NCBI RefSeq assembly: GCF_001183545.1
Contig: NZ_KQ236688.1
Coordinates: 4,228,395-4,292,394 of the forward strand
Origin: Cellvibrio sp. pealriver
Lineage (GTDB): Bacteria > Pseudomonadota > Gammaproteobacteria > Pseudomonadales > Cellvibrionaceae
DNA length: 64,000 nt
Direction: 5' to 3'
Notes under the pieces: generated by a model
Seen by the model: only the letters and a program-made list of their open reading frames with translations
Database searches by the model: none
What the model was told of the DNA's origin: nothing
Program-made: the position numbers and the translations under genes
Shown here: positions 8,945-16,525 of the stretch, in pieces
Layout: the number at the start of each line of letters is the position of its first letter
How positions within the stretch are numbered: the stretch's first letter is position 1

Positions 8945-9257
8945 GCAGGATATACAGGATATTCAGATTCGGCTCAGTCGCCGCTAGGCGCGGCAGCTGA
9001 CCGAAACGCATTAAGTGGAAGGGGCGCAGCCCCTTCAAACATCCCCGCAAACAGCCGTGTTTGACCCTCGGGAGCAGTCGCCGCTGCGCTATGCCTGCCC
9101 CTCTGGGAGGCTGTATGACCCTCCAATCTGTCAAGGGTGCGCTGCGCCGTAAGGCTCACCCGTTCGGTGCTCAGTCGCTACGCTCTTTGTGCTCCGCTGC
9201 GGCTTCCGCTTCCGCCCTTGACAGCTTTTCGAATCTTAATAACAAAATATTATTTGC
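8945..9257. other. Hairpin-rich non-coding segment beside the iterons (origin region)
   Basis: About 310 bp without a credible gene. It contains a perfect 8-bp hairpin with a GCA loop (GAAGGGGC 9018-9025 / GCCCCTTC 9029-9036), a 10-bp inverted repeat CTGTCAAGGG/CCCTTGACAG (9128-9137 and 9215-9224) enclosing about 77 bp, and further GC-rich short dyads. IncQ origins carry single-strand initiation hairpins (ssiA/ssiB) beyond the iterons; these hairpins could play that part, but I cannot match them by sequence. An AT-rich stretch follows at 9230-9290. Confidence 0.5.
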
Positions 9258-9270
9258 GTTAGGTGCTAAC
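9258..9270. promoter_or_regulatory. Palindromic operator copy 1 (GTTAG-N3-CTAAC)
   Basis: GTTAGGTGCTAAC, 43 bp before the start of the LPD7/DUF5710 gene. The same palindrome recurs upstream of the next two genes, and copy 3 is the exact reverse complement of this one. A second shared motif, ATGATTTCAT (9280-9289), follows, and its reverse complement lies at 10385-10394. Confidence 0.65.
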
Positions 9271-9313
9271 CATTATATAATGATTTCATGAAAACATGAT
9301 TGAGGAGTGATCT

Positions 9314-10348
9314 ATGATGAATATTTACGGTGGTTTGGCCTGCGACCTGTGCGAGTCAGAAAATGCTGCGCAAAGCCATAAAGGGGATATTGATGAACTG
9401 GATAACCCAGAGTGGCTACCAAAGTGGCAAAGTGCTGGAGTTATTGATTCTTCCTCTTCTGTTATCTCAATCTTTCATAAAGATGGGGATAACATTTACA
9501 CCCATTTAAATGGGCGCAGGGAAGGGCAGGCAGCGTTCAGGGATAATGGAAAATCCATTGATTGCTGTACAACAAATCCTTGGGCGCTCGCGGCTCAGTT
9601 GGAACTCGCAAAGCAAAAATTAGATGCAGGTGAGTGGGAGCAAATATGGGTATTTGGGGGGGAACAATTCCAGAGGGCAATTCTCATGCAGGCCCATGAT
9701 ATGAGAATCCGTGTTTTCTCCCAGGATGAGGACAATATAAAAACATTGATAATCAAAAAACGCGGCCGCAAGTGGTTTGAATGTTTGATTGGTGGTTATA
9801 GCGCCAAGCTTTTGATCAACACAACAAGCGATCATTTACAGCCCGACCATGTGGTTAAACTGCTGGTTCAAGACACCAGCAAACGTACAGATTTTGGGAG
9901 CGATCTTTCATTCACGCCTCTTAAAATATACGAGATCCACGATGCAGCAGAACTCCGCCAGTTTGCTGATCAGCTAAAAGCTTTAGAAAAGTGGTTAGGT
10001 TTGGCCGATAAAGATGTCAGCGCAGGCTTCATAAATTCAAACGCAATATCTTCATTACTTGGATGTTGGAAATCACTAAAAGATGCTGTACCGGCCACTG
10101 AGCGTGGCGCGAATAGGCACATTGAACTTGCCAATAAAGTTCAAAATCTTCTCTGCAAACTAGAAGGCAATAAGGCGGCCGTGACCTATTTAAACGTGCC
10201 TTTTTCCAAAAAGGATTTTGCGAAAAGATTAGGTGCGCATTGGGATGCCAGTGTCAGATCCTGGTATGTGGTTGGTGCTGTGAAGCCTGAGCTGCAGGAA
10301 TTTGTGAAGAATTTACCTGACAACATGGAAATCCTTGATTGGCTTTAG
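9314..10348 (+). CDS. LPD7-like and DUF5710 domain protein
   Basis: A 344-residue protein, start ATG 9314 with GAGGAG. Residues of about 45-150 (VISIFHKDGDNIY, FRDNGKSIDCCTTNPWALAAQLELAKQKLDAGEWEQIWVFGGEQFQRAI) resemble the LPD7 domain of relaxases and large polyvalent mobile-element proteins, and align by eye with the C-terminal part of the MobA relaxase in the same element. Residues of about 289-325 (TYLNVPFSKKDFAKRLGAHWDASVRSWYV) are a clear DUF5710 domain, usually found next to primase or TraC-like modules. The middle is unassigned. No catalytic primase motif is visible. A role in DNA processing during transfer or replication is likely but inferred. An operator-like palindrome lies upstream. 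Confidence 0.7.
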   Translation: MMNIYGGLACDLCESENAAQSHKGDIDELDNPEWLPKWQSAGVIDSSSSVISIFHKDGDNIYTHLNGRREGQAAFRDNGKSIDCCTTNPWALAAQLELAKQKLDAGEWEQIWVFGGEQFQRAILMQAHDMRIRVFSQDEDNIKTLIIKKRGRKWFECLIGGYSAKLLINTTSDHLQPDHVVKLLVQDTSKRTDFGSDLSFTPLKIYEIHDAAELRQFADQLKALEKWLGLADKDVSAGFINSNAISSLLGCWKSLKDAVPATERGANRHIELANKVQNLLCKLEGNKAAVTYLNVPFSKKDFAKRLGAHWDASVRSWYVVGAVKPELQEFVKNLPDNMEILDWL

Positions 10349-10349
10349 C

Positions 10350-10362
10350 GTTAGAAGCTAAC
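10350..10362. promoter_or_regulatory. Palindromic operator copy 2 (GTTAG-N3-CTAAC)
   Basis: GTTAGAAGCTAAC, immediately after the stop codon of the LPD7/DUF5710 gene and 45 bp before the next start. ATGAAATCAT at 10385-10394 is the reverse complement of the motif that follows copy 1. Confidence 0.65.
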
Positions 10363-10407
10363 CAAAAACACGGATCATTAAATAATGAAATCATGAAAAG
10401 GTGATTT

Positions 10408-10902
10408 ATGGCAAGGCCAAGACAGGGCGTGACACTGGAAAATGCTGCAGGTGTTCATGCGTATTTTCGTGAAGCACTGTCGGACTATTCACGCGCCGAT
10501 AAACTCTTGTTCGATCCAAAAACATCGTATGCAGCAGTAAGGGCGCTCAATGAAATCAACCAAGTGCAATACTGCAATATTGAACGTTACTGGCGAGCTA
10601 TTGAGCTGGCCGATAAAAACCCGAAATCACAGTTTATGGTCGAGTACGCTACTCGTGGCCATTCAGTCCCCGATCCAGACGAACTAGAAGGATGGGTGCT
10701 TAGGTTTGTCAGCAAAGATGGCTGGAAACAGTGCCAAAATAATCTGCGCCAAGCGCGTTATGCAAACGATGCAGGTAGAGAGAAAATACAAATAAAGCTG
10801 AATCGATCCTTGGTGTCTGGACTAAAAAATTTAGCTGAAGAGAGGGGAAAGTGTCTTGATGAGCTACTGGAGGACTTTTTAAAAAAAGAACGGGGATATT
10901 AA
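10408..10902 (+). CDS. Small protein with C-terminal ribbon-helix-helix-like region
   Basis: A 164-residue protein of unknown function with AGGTGATTT before its ATG. The N-terminal 115 residues are not recognised. The last 40 residues (KIQIKLNRSLVSGLKNLAEERGKCLDELLEDFLKKE) have the strand-helix-helix pattern of ribbon-helix-helix DNA-binding domains, in which a short basic strand contacts DNA and a hydrophobic pair of helices dimerises. It could be the regulator that binds the GTTAG-N3-CTAAC palindromes that surround it, or a plasmid maintenance or relaxosome accessory factor. All of this is inference from the C-terminal pattern. Confidence 0.55.
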   Translation: MARPRQGVTLENAAGVHAYFREALSDYSRADKLLFDPKTSYAAVRALNEINQVQYCNIERYWRAIELADKNPKSQFMVEYATRGHSVPDPDELEGWVLRFVSKDGWKQCQNNLRQARYANDAGREKIQIKLNRSLVSGLKNLAEERGKCLDELLEDFLKKERGY

Positions 10903-10931
10903 ATCGTGATGCATTGATATGACTTTTTATT

Positions 10932-10944
10932 GTTAGCACCTAAC
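10932..10944. promoter_or_regulatory. Palindromic operator copy 3 (GTTAG-N3-CTAAC)
   Basis: GTTAGCACCTAAC, 75 bp upstream of the next gene. It is the exact reverse complement of copy 1 at 9258-9270. Confidence 0.65.
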
Positions 10945-11018
10945 AGTTAAAATCGTCCCGAATGAATGCGGACACATTCATCCGAGACTAACCACAACCA
11001 CCTGTTTGGAGGTGATTT

Positions 11019-11543
11019 ATGGCTGATGCCAATTGTACACAAATACATTCACGGGAGTTTATCCGCGTGTTGCCACTCATAGTCGCGCTGGAGCGTATCG
11101 AGCGGCCAACAGTGACCAATTTGGCTACTGACACTGGCCTAACAGAAAAGGAGTTGGAAAGTCGTTTGCAGGCGCTCCAGGGTGATTACCAAGTGTTAGT
11201 TGAGAAATCTGGGGATGCTGTGTACCAGGTGGCCAGTTGGGGACTGCTGCCACGCCATCCGCGCAGTGAGGTGGAGAGAGGTGTTTTTTCAGTCAAACGC
11301 GACAACCCACAGGATGAACAAATCACATTTGATATTGCAAATAATCTGCTCCGGATTTACGGCCACCGCATCGCTTATACTGCACCCCTTGATACAGTGA
11401 AATTGATAAAAGGATTTTCAGGCGGGCAGTTAAGGCTGGATTCAGGAGGTTTCTGCGCAAATGTGCAGTTATCAGTTGTGGAATATTTTCAGGCTGAACA
11501 TTATTTCCTGGTCATCAAAAAATCTCAGGAGACCATGAAATGA
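11019..11543 (+). CDS. Uncharacterised element protein with N-terminal helix-turn-helix-like region
   Basis: A 174-residue protein with a near-perfect ribosome site (GGAGGTGATTT) before ATG 11019. I do not recognise the family. Residues of about 10-65 (REFIRVLPLIVALERIERPTVTNLATDTGLTEKELESRLQAL) look like a winged-helix DNA-binding domain in which TVTNLATDTGLTEKELESRL is the helix-turn-helix. The rest has beta-rich character. It overlaps the next gene by ATGA (11540-11543), so it heads a coupled three-gene unit with two small membrane proteins. Upstream lies the third copy of the palindromic operator. Confidence 0.55.
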   Translation: MADANCTQIHSREFIRVLPLIVALERIERPTVTNLATDTGLTEKELESRLQALQGDYQVLVEKSGDAVYQVASWGLLPRHPRSEVERGVFSVKRDNPQDEQITFDIANNLLRIYGHRIAYTAPLDTVKLIKGFSGGQLRLDSGGFCANVQLSVVEYFQAEHYFLVIKKSQETMK

Positions 11544-11767
11544 CAACAGGTAAAAAAGTAGCTATTGCAATTCATTGTGCTGGCGTCACGCTCGCGGCGT
11601 TTTTAGTTCTGGGAGCGGCAAAATTATTGATGGGTACTGTGTCCACCTCAGTGATTTTGGCTTCCGCAGTTTTTTATTTTGGAACGGTAGCATTTGCCAC
11701 AGCGCGAGTTTTGAGCGGGACTGATGAGAAGGCAGAGAGGCTGGCGAATTTTATTGATGGGAAATAA
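11540..11767 (+). CDS. Small two-helix membrane protein
   Basis: A 75-residue protein with two hydrophobic segments (about residues 7-30 IAIHCAGVTLAAFLVLGAAKLLM and 34-56 VSTSVILASAVFYFGTVAFATA) and a short charged C-terminus. It is translationally coupled to the gene upstream through ATGA. No family is recognised. Small membrane proteins beside transfer genes are sometimes entry-exclusion or mating-pair factors, but nothing in this sequence shows that. Confidence 0.55.
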   Translation: MTTGKKVAIAIHCAGVTLAAFLVLGAAKLLMGTVSTSVILASAVFYFGTVAFATARVLSGTDEKAERLANFIDGK

Positions 11768-11782
11768 TAGAGAGAAAAGGCG

Positions 11783-12166
11783 ATGGAAACTTTAATGAAT
11801 GCGCGAGAGTTGGCTAGGTGGTCGGAGAGATTGGCCGCAGATGACTGGAGCCGCCAAACATGGGAAAACTTCGCCATGGGAACAGTATGTGGAGCAGCCT
11901 GGCTGCTCTGCATTTTTTTGCTGGTTGCGTGTCTGGTTCCACCACTGCGTAGAAAATTCCATTTATGGACAGGTGTATATCTGCCCTGGAATATTTTTGT
12001 AGCGTTGACGATTGTTACAAACCTAGTTGGAATTATGGGGCACCCAGCAATCTTTTCAACCGGGGTGATTGCATACTGGGTCAATACAACAGTGCCAGCA
12101 TCCCTGCTGGAGCCCACTGCGCGAGCACTAGATTTTCTGGCTTTTGCAGGATGGTTTTCACTGTAA
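11783..12166 (+). CDS. Small membrane protein of unknown function
   Basis: A 127-residue protein that follows the two-helix protein by 15 nt. It has an amphipathic N-terminal stretch (ARELARWSERLAADDWSRQTWENF), a strong membrane helix (about 33-54, GAAWLLCIFLLVACLVPPL) and two more hydrophobic segments (NIFVALTIVTNLVGI and ALDFLAFAGWF). No known family. It converges on the dotA/traY-like gene with only 4 nt between the two stop codons. Confidence 0.5.
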   Translation: METLMNARELARWSERLAADDWSRQTWENFAMGTVCGAAWLLCIFLLVACLVPPLRRKFHLWTGVYLPWNIFVALTIVTNLVGIMGHPAIFSTGVIAYWVNTTVPASLLEPTARALDFLAFAGWFSL

Positions 12167-12170
12167 ATTT

Positions 12171-14489
12171 TTAATTTTTAGTGCTCAGCATTTTAGACAG
12201 TTTGCTCATCCCACTACTGGCTGCACCTGCAGCATTTTTAATACCACTACCCGCAGATTCCGCCATTTCATTAGCACCAGAGCGGGTTTTATTTCTCATT
12301 GTGTTTCCCGCACCACTGGCAACGCGAGCAGCTCCGGCTACAAAAATTGAGCGGCTCTGTTGCTCATTTGATGCCTCACCCAGGTTTTCATTCCCTCCGC
12401 CGATATAGCGGAGGACCTTATCCGGAACCTCATGTATTAGGCCAAACGCGCGGTGCGCAATTTGAATTACGACTGCTGTAAAAATTCCGAGCATGGCGAA
12501 TGCAGTGACCACGCCGCTCACGCTATCCCCAATCATTCCGCTCATGGCTGGCAGGAACAAAAGCATCAAAACTTTTAGCATGACGATCACTAAAAGCATT
12601 CCAGCAAAAAAGCCTAAAACCGCTAATGCTGGCCGCAAAAAAAGAGAAAGCATGACCATGTATCCCGCTTTGGCGCGCTCGCCAATGAAACCGTTGCCCT
12701 CAGGCATGGCATGACTTGCCGCCCATATGGGTGCTGCAATCACCGCTTCAATTAACATCACAAACCAAGCCGCAACCCCCATGATCCACAGAATCAGAGG
12801 CATTGCTGGTAGGTAAAACGCGAGCATTAGCGCAATTGGTATTAACAGCAAACCTGCGCCTACCAATGCCCAAAGTGATTTATTTGTGACTCTGCACAGT
12901 GTACTGGTGACTGGGCGAGCTGCCCCACCAATCAGACCGCCCACCGCCTCACTTGTATCGTCTGCAACACACGCTGCTAGATCAGTCAAAAATGCAGCAG
13001 CAATTGTGATTTCAAACGTACCTATGATCGTGTGCCCAACGTTGGCCAATCCCGCTACTGGGTCAGGCTCACTGAGCGCAAAATTTAATACTGACTCAAC
13101 ACGATTCATAACAAATTCCAGCCCGATATTATCGTCACTGTAGGTGCTGCGCTCCATGGCATTCACTGCCACGCCACTCGCAGGGTCAGTAACCAGCATT
13201 TTCTCCTGGTAGGTTTTCAGTCCATCGACGAATGTTGAGTAGTCATTGTGTTCCAGAACGGCCTCGGTCGGTCCTGCCAGCTCAGCTTTTACCGAAACCA
13301 TTTTTTGCGTTTCAGCGTTCACCCTTTGCAAATCCCAATACCATGCCCCCACCGTGATCCATCCAGCGTCTCGGGCGCCTATGGTGGTGCCCGCAGTGTC
13401 GGGGTTACCTGACGCCCACTTGCTCACTCGCGCAGTCGCAATCTCACTAAGCGCGTCATTTATGGCTTTTTGATAATCAGCTTTGAAAGAATTTACCGAA
13501 TTGTTAAACGCATTTTGGTCAGGCTCCGCCGCGTTTTCGTCAACTGAACGAAGCACTATTTGCCTAGCCAGAGGATCCAGTCCCTCATCAAGATCAGCGT
13601 GCGCCTGGATCACTTTATTTTGGAAACTTCTGACAGGGACATCTATTGCTGTGCCTTCATCAATTTCTGCAAACTCAAGCGAGATGGATCCGCATGGATT
13701 TGCACCGTAACTGCGCGGTACGCCATTAGGAAAATCAGATGCCCACGCCGCGCCATATGCTAGTCCTGCGCTGGCGATATTGTAGCTGCTGTCATAACGC
13801 TGCATGACTCTATGCTGCACCGGCACCAGTGGCGCACCAGTGGCACCACTGGTGCGCAGATTAACAACCTGATCATCGTTAATAACCTCGATAGGCTTTT
13901 CTTGAATATTCTGATGACGATCAGCAGTATTTATGCCGTGCATACAAACGCGGTTTTCCAAAATCCTTTTTGCTGTTTTTTCATAATCCACCGTGATTTG
14001 TGGTGGATAAAGAGTGCCTTTTTGCTCAATTTGATTAAGGGCAGCATTCCATGAGGAATTGGCTAGCCCAATCCCATGACCAGCCATCCATAAAACTCCA
14101 ATTTGCATCGCAGAATAGCCACCAGAAAAAGGCAAAACCAGTGCAAGAGCAACCACCATCCTCAGCGGTATCCACATTGTTGAATACGCTTTTCCCAACG
14201 GGTTCCCTTCATGTGCTGAATTCAGCACTCCAGTTAAAAATACATATCCAATAATTAATCCAGTAAAAACGAGCATTCCAGTGTTCAAAACCTGGGACAT
14301 TGCCCCAAGAACTGAATCAGGGCTTGCAGGTCCAGTGCCACCCAAAATGATGTCCACAACACTGCCAAAAATGTAGCGTAGATATTCAACACTTTTATCT
14401 GTTGGTTGCACATCAGTGATTGATGCAAATGCCCCACTGCTAAGCAGTAACAGCGGGAGCAGAAGCGCTATTTTTTTCAGTTGTTTCAT
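12171..14489 (-). CDS. DotA/TraY family type IVB secretion / IncI conjugation membrane protein
   Basis: A 772-residue polytopic membrane protein read from ATG 14489, preceded by GGGAG; an in-frame ATG 18 nt upstream lacks a ribosome site. It has a signal peptide (LLPLLLLSSGAFA), a first helix block (LVFTGLIIGYVFLTGVLNSAHEG), the DotA/TraY hallmark WIPLRMVVALALVLPFSGGYSAMQIGVLWMAGHGIGLAN, a large periplasmic region of about 300 residues, then a cluster of helices between about 505 and 690 and a Gly/Ala-rich C-terminus. DotA/TraY is an inner-membrane subunit of IVB secretion and IncI-type conjugation machines. It is the only such subunit here. Its start overlaps the end of mobC by 50 nt. Confidence 0.85.
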   Translation of the reverse strand: MKQLKKIALLLPLLLLSSGAFASITDVQPTDKSVEYLRYIFGSVVDIILGGTGPASPDSVLGAMSQVLNTGMLVFTGLIIGYVFLTGVLNSAHEGNPLGKAYSTMWIPLRMVVALALVLPFSGGYSAMQIGVLWMAGHGIGLANSSWNAALNQIEQKGTLYPPQITVDYEKTAKRILENRVCMHGINTADRHQNIQEKPIEVINDDQVVNLRTSGATGAPLVPVQHRVMQRYDSSYNIASAGLAYGAAWASDFPNGVPRSYGANPCGSISLEFAEIDEGTAIDVPVRSFQNKVIQAHADLDEGLDPLARQIVLRSVDENAAEPDQNAFNNSVNSFKADYQKAINDALSEIATARVSKWASGNPDTAGTTIGARDAGWITVGAWYWDLQRVNAETQKMVSVKAELAGPTEAVLEHNDYSTFVDGLKTYQEKMLVTDPASGVAVNAMERSTYSDDNIGLEFVMNRVESVLNFALSEPDPVAGLANVGHTIIGTFEITIAAAFLTDLAACVADDTSEAVGGLIGGAARPVTSTLCRVTNKSLWALVGAGLLLIPIALMLAFYLPAMPLILWIMGVAAWFVMLIEAVIAAPIWAASHAMPEGNGFIGERAKAGYMVMLSLFLRPALAVLGFFAGMLLVIVMLKVLMLLFLPAMSGMIGDSVSGVVTAFAMLGIFTAVVIQIAHRAFGLIHEVPDKVLRYIGGGNENLGEASNEQQSRSIFVAGAARVASGAGNTMRNKTRSGANEMAESAGSGIKNAAGAASSGMSKLSKMLSTKN

Positions 14490-14793
14490 GTTCAAACTCC
14501 CAGCCAAAGGCTTTTAAAAATTCAATATCACGTGAGGCAGTTAAATGCCGTTGCAAAACTTTTTGTAAACCGGCCTTGAAAGCTGGATTTACCATCGCCT
14601 CATTTATGAGAGCGGCACCCACTAAAATTTTTTGTCGCGTTGAATCCTTTTTTGCCCTCTCGCTGGCCTGACGCATGAGATCAATTGCGCGCGCTTCCTG
14701 CTGTTCAATTTCTTTAAGAATTTGAGCTGCAGCCCCGCCCGGATTTTTTCTCGCCTCTTCTTCCAAAAGTTTTCTTTGCCGTGTTTTCAACAT
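14440..14793 (-). CDS. mobC: MobC-like relaxosome accessory protein
   Basis: A 117-residue protein starting at ATG 14793, preceded by GGAGGTG; an in-frame upstream ATG at 14826 has no ribosome site. The N-terminal half is a charged coiled coil (KTRQRKLLEEEARKNPGGAAAQILKEIEQQEARAIDLMRQASERAKK); the second half (STRQKILVGAALINEAMVNPAFKAGLQKVLQRHLTASRDIEFL) parallels the RSF1010 MobC segment ETRRKVLVGAMILAKV...LERDHDRALF. MobC helps MobA melt oriT. It is divergent from mobA with oriT between them, as in IncQ plasmids. The C-terminal tail beyond the MobC-like part overlaps traY. Confidence 0.78.
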   Translation of the reverse strand: MLKTRQRKLLEEEARKNPGGAAAQILKEIEQQEARAIDLMRQASERAKKDSTRQKILVGAALINEAMVNPAFKAGLQKVLQRHLTASRDIEFLKAFGWEFEHETTEKNSASAPAVTA

Positions 14794-14890
14794 TTGCACC
14801 TCCACTGAATTTTTTAAAAAAATCACTACACAGTGAGAATATGACGTGCTAAATTTATTTTCAAGATTTATCCTTATTTATCAATGGCTT

Positions 14891-14911
14891 ACGTGCTGCT
14901 GAACTGCACGT
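14891..14911. promoter_or_regulatory. Inverted repeat in the mobC/mobA intergenic region
   Basis: ACGTGC (14891-14896) and GCACGT (14906-14911) with a 9-nt loop, enclosed by CTTAC/GTAAG further out. It lies between the mobC promoter side and oriT and could be a relaxosome or regulator site. Confidence 0.35.
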
Positions 14912-14980
14912 TGGGCGTGTAAGTAGGGTGAGAGTGAGGGGGAGTGATGTGGCACCGAGCAAAGCCCCCCTGGCTTCAGA

Positions 14981-15008
14981 AGGGCGCATTTACGACTTGT
15001 GCCAAGTC
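14981..15008 (-). other. oriT: Origin of transfer (oriT), IncQ/MobQ type
   Basis: On the minus strand a perfect 6-bp inverted repeat with a GCA loop (GACTTG-GCA-CAAGTC, 15008-14994) is followed directly by GTAAATGCGCCCT (14993-14981). IncQ plasmids RSF1010/R1162 have an inverted repeat followed by a GTAA(A/G)TGCGCCCT core in which MobA nicks before the CCC. By that model the nick falls between 14985 and 14984. The site lies 48 bp upstream of mobA and between divergent mobC and mobA. Confidence 0.85.
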
Positions 15009-15013
15009 ATGCG

Positions 15014-15032
15014 TTTTTCGCGCAGCGAAAAA
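15014..15032. other. Stable GCA-loop hairpin in the mobA leader
   Basis: Perfect 8-bp stem TTTTTCGC (15014-15021) / GCGAAAAA (15025-15032) with loop GCA, between oriT and the mobA ribosome site. It could reduce mobA translation from long transcripts or act on single-stranded DNA during transfer. Confidence 0.45.
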
Positions 15033-15055
15033 GAAAAAAAGCGAGGTAGGTTTTC

Positions 15056-16501
15056 ATGGCCATTTTTTATTGCCCAACAACGCTGATTGCTCGTTCCAAA
15101 AGCAGAAGTGCAACTGCTTCTGCAGCCTATCGTGCAGCTGAAAAAATCGTTGATGAAAGAACGGGAATCGTTCATGACTTTAAGCACAAAACAGGTGTAC
15201 TGGATAGATTCCTTTTTAACTGTGGAGGATTGTCCAGAGCGGAACTGTGGAACCTCGCTGAAAAATCAGAAAATCGCTCAGACTCCAGAGTTGCCAGGGA
15301 GTGGACTCTAGCGCTTCCTCATGAGTTAAAGCGAGATGCACATCAGCGAATTATTGCGCGATTTTCACAATCGATTATTGATAAATACCACGTAGCAATT
15401 GATGTCTGTGTGCATGCCCCCGGAAGGGGTGGGGATCACCGTAATCTTCACGCTCACTTATTAATGACAACACGCCCAATGCACGAATCTGGATGCTTGG
15501 GAAAACGAAAAACCATTCTTGAGTGGAGTGACTCAGAATTAAAAAAAAATGGATTACCGACTGGGGCTGAGCAGATAAAAGCGATCAGAGAAAAATGGGC
15601 TGACGTAGTTAACTTTGAACTGGAAGCAGCAGGTTTGTATGAGCGCATTTCTCATCTCTCATTAAAAGAGCAGGGGATAGAAAAAATCCCACAAATCCAC
15701 GTTGGTCCATTGAACACACAATTGGCTCGGATGGGCTACATCGAGCGGGCTTCTCGGTGGCAGCTGAATGAAAAAATAAAAGCTCAGAACAATTTGTTTG
15801 ACCTAACCAAAATGAGGATTTTACGTATGCAACAAACTCAAACAACATCCCTCCAAGATGATGCTATTACATCTAAAAAAGTGAACACCCACGGTGGATT
15901 AGCGGCTACTTGGCAGGCCGCTGAAGACGCCGAACTGCAGGCAATAAAACGCCTAGAACAGCACCACAAAACAGAGATAGAAGAAATAAAGAATCGCGAA
16001 GAATTAAACAACTGGAAACCCGCGCAAATCGATCCTGAGAAAGGGTCTGTGATCGCAATGTTTCAGCAGGATGCGCAAGGCGTTTATCGCTGGACGAAGG
16101 GCCAAAATGAGGGGCAAGAGGCGTTCAGAGACGCAGGCAAAGCCATTCACAGCCAAACCATCAACAGTTGGGCGCTAGCGGCTGAATTGGAGCTGGCAAA
16201 ACAGAAAGTGGATGCGGGCGACTGGAAGGAGATAAGAGCATTCGGAAGCGAGCAGTACCGGCGCGCAATCTGGATCCAGGGGCAAACCATGAATATCCAA
16301 GTAAATGGCTACACACCAACAAAAGAGGAGTTGGCCAAATATGGCCAAGCCCCCTCGCAAGGCCTGGTCGGTGATGAAAAATCAATACCAAATCGCTTTG
16401 CGCAAGCTTCAAAATTTGAAAACAAATTTACTAAAAACACAGGAGGAGAAAACAGCCCAGATCAACCGAAAACAACGCCAACCCACAGTCAAAAAATATA
16501 A
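15056..16501 (+). CDS. mobA: MobA/MobL (MobQ) relaxase with C-terminal LPD7-like domain
   Basis: A 481-residue relaxase. It begins MAIFYCPTTLIARSKSRSATASAAYR, placing the catalytic tyrosine at position 25, as in RSF1010 MobA. The metal-binding site is LHAHLLM (His132, His134, with His120 upstream). YERISHLSLKEQGIEKIPQIHVGP (about 198-220) is the conserved end of the MobA/MobL nuclease domain (RSF1010: HRTLEAQGIERLPGVHLGP). Residues of about 330-430 (VIAMFQQDAQGVYRW to GYTPTKEELAKYG) form an LPD7-like domain also found in the protein at 9314. The C-terminus is low-complexity. Unlike RSF1010 MobA it has no fused primase. It would nick oriT and lead the strand into a helper's secretion channel. 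Confidence 0.93.
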   Translation: MAIFYCPTTLIARSKSRSATASAAYRAAEKIVDERTGIVHDFKHKTGVLDRFLFNCGGLSRAELWNLAEKSENRSDSRVAREWTLALPHELKRDAHQRIIARFSQSIIDKYHVAIDVCVHAPGRGGDHRNLHAHLLMTTRPMHESGCLGKRKTILEWSDSELKKNGLPTGAEQIKAIREKWADVVNFELEAAGLYERISHLSLKEQGIEKIPQIHVGPLNTQLARMGYIERASRWQLNEKIKAQNNLFDLTKMRILRMQQTQTTSLQDDAITSKKVNTHGGLAATWQAAEDAELQAIKRLEQHHKTEIEEIKNREELNNWKPAQIDPEKGSVIAMFQQDAQGVYRWTKGQNEGQEAFRDAGKAIHSQTINSWALAAELELAKQKVDAGDWKEIRAFGSEQYRRAIWIQGQTMNIQVNGYTPTKEELAKYGQAPSQGLVGDEKSIPNRFAQASKFENKFTKNTGGENSPDQPKTTPTHSQKI

Positions 16502-16525
16502 TCAGTAAACAAAGGTAAAATCACC

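Noticed and set aside
8812..9000. An open frame with repeating PPDSVAYPPDGVAHPP-type peptide
   Set aside because: It is the translation of the four 21-bp iterons, which are multiples of three; it lacks a ribosome site and overlaps repC in another frame.
14915..14930. GTAAGTAGGG on the plus strand as a second IncQ-type nic core
   Set aside because: It lacks the GCGCCC part of the core and an adjacent inverted repeat, unlike the site at 14981-15008.
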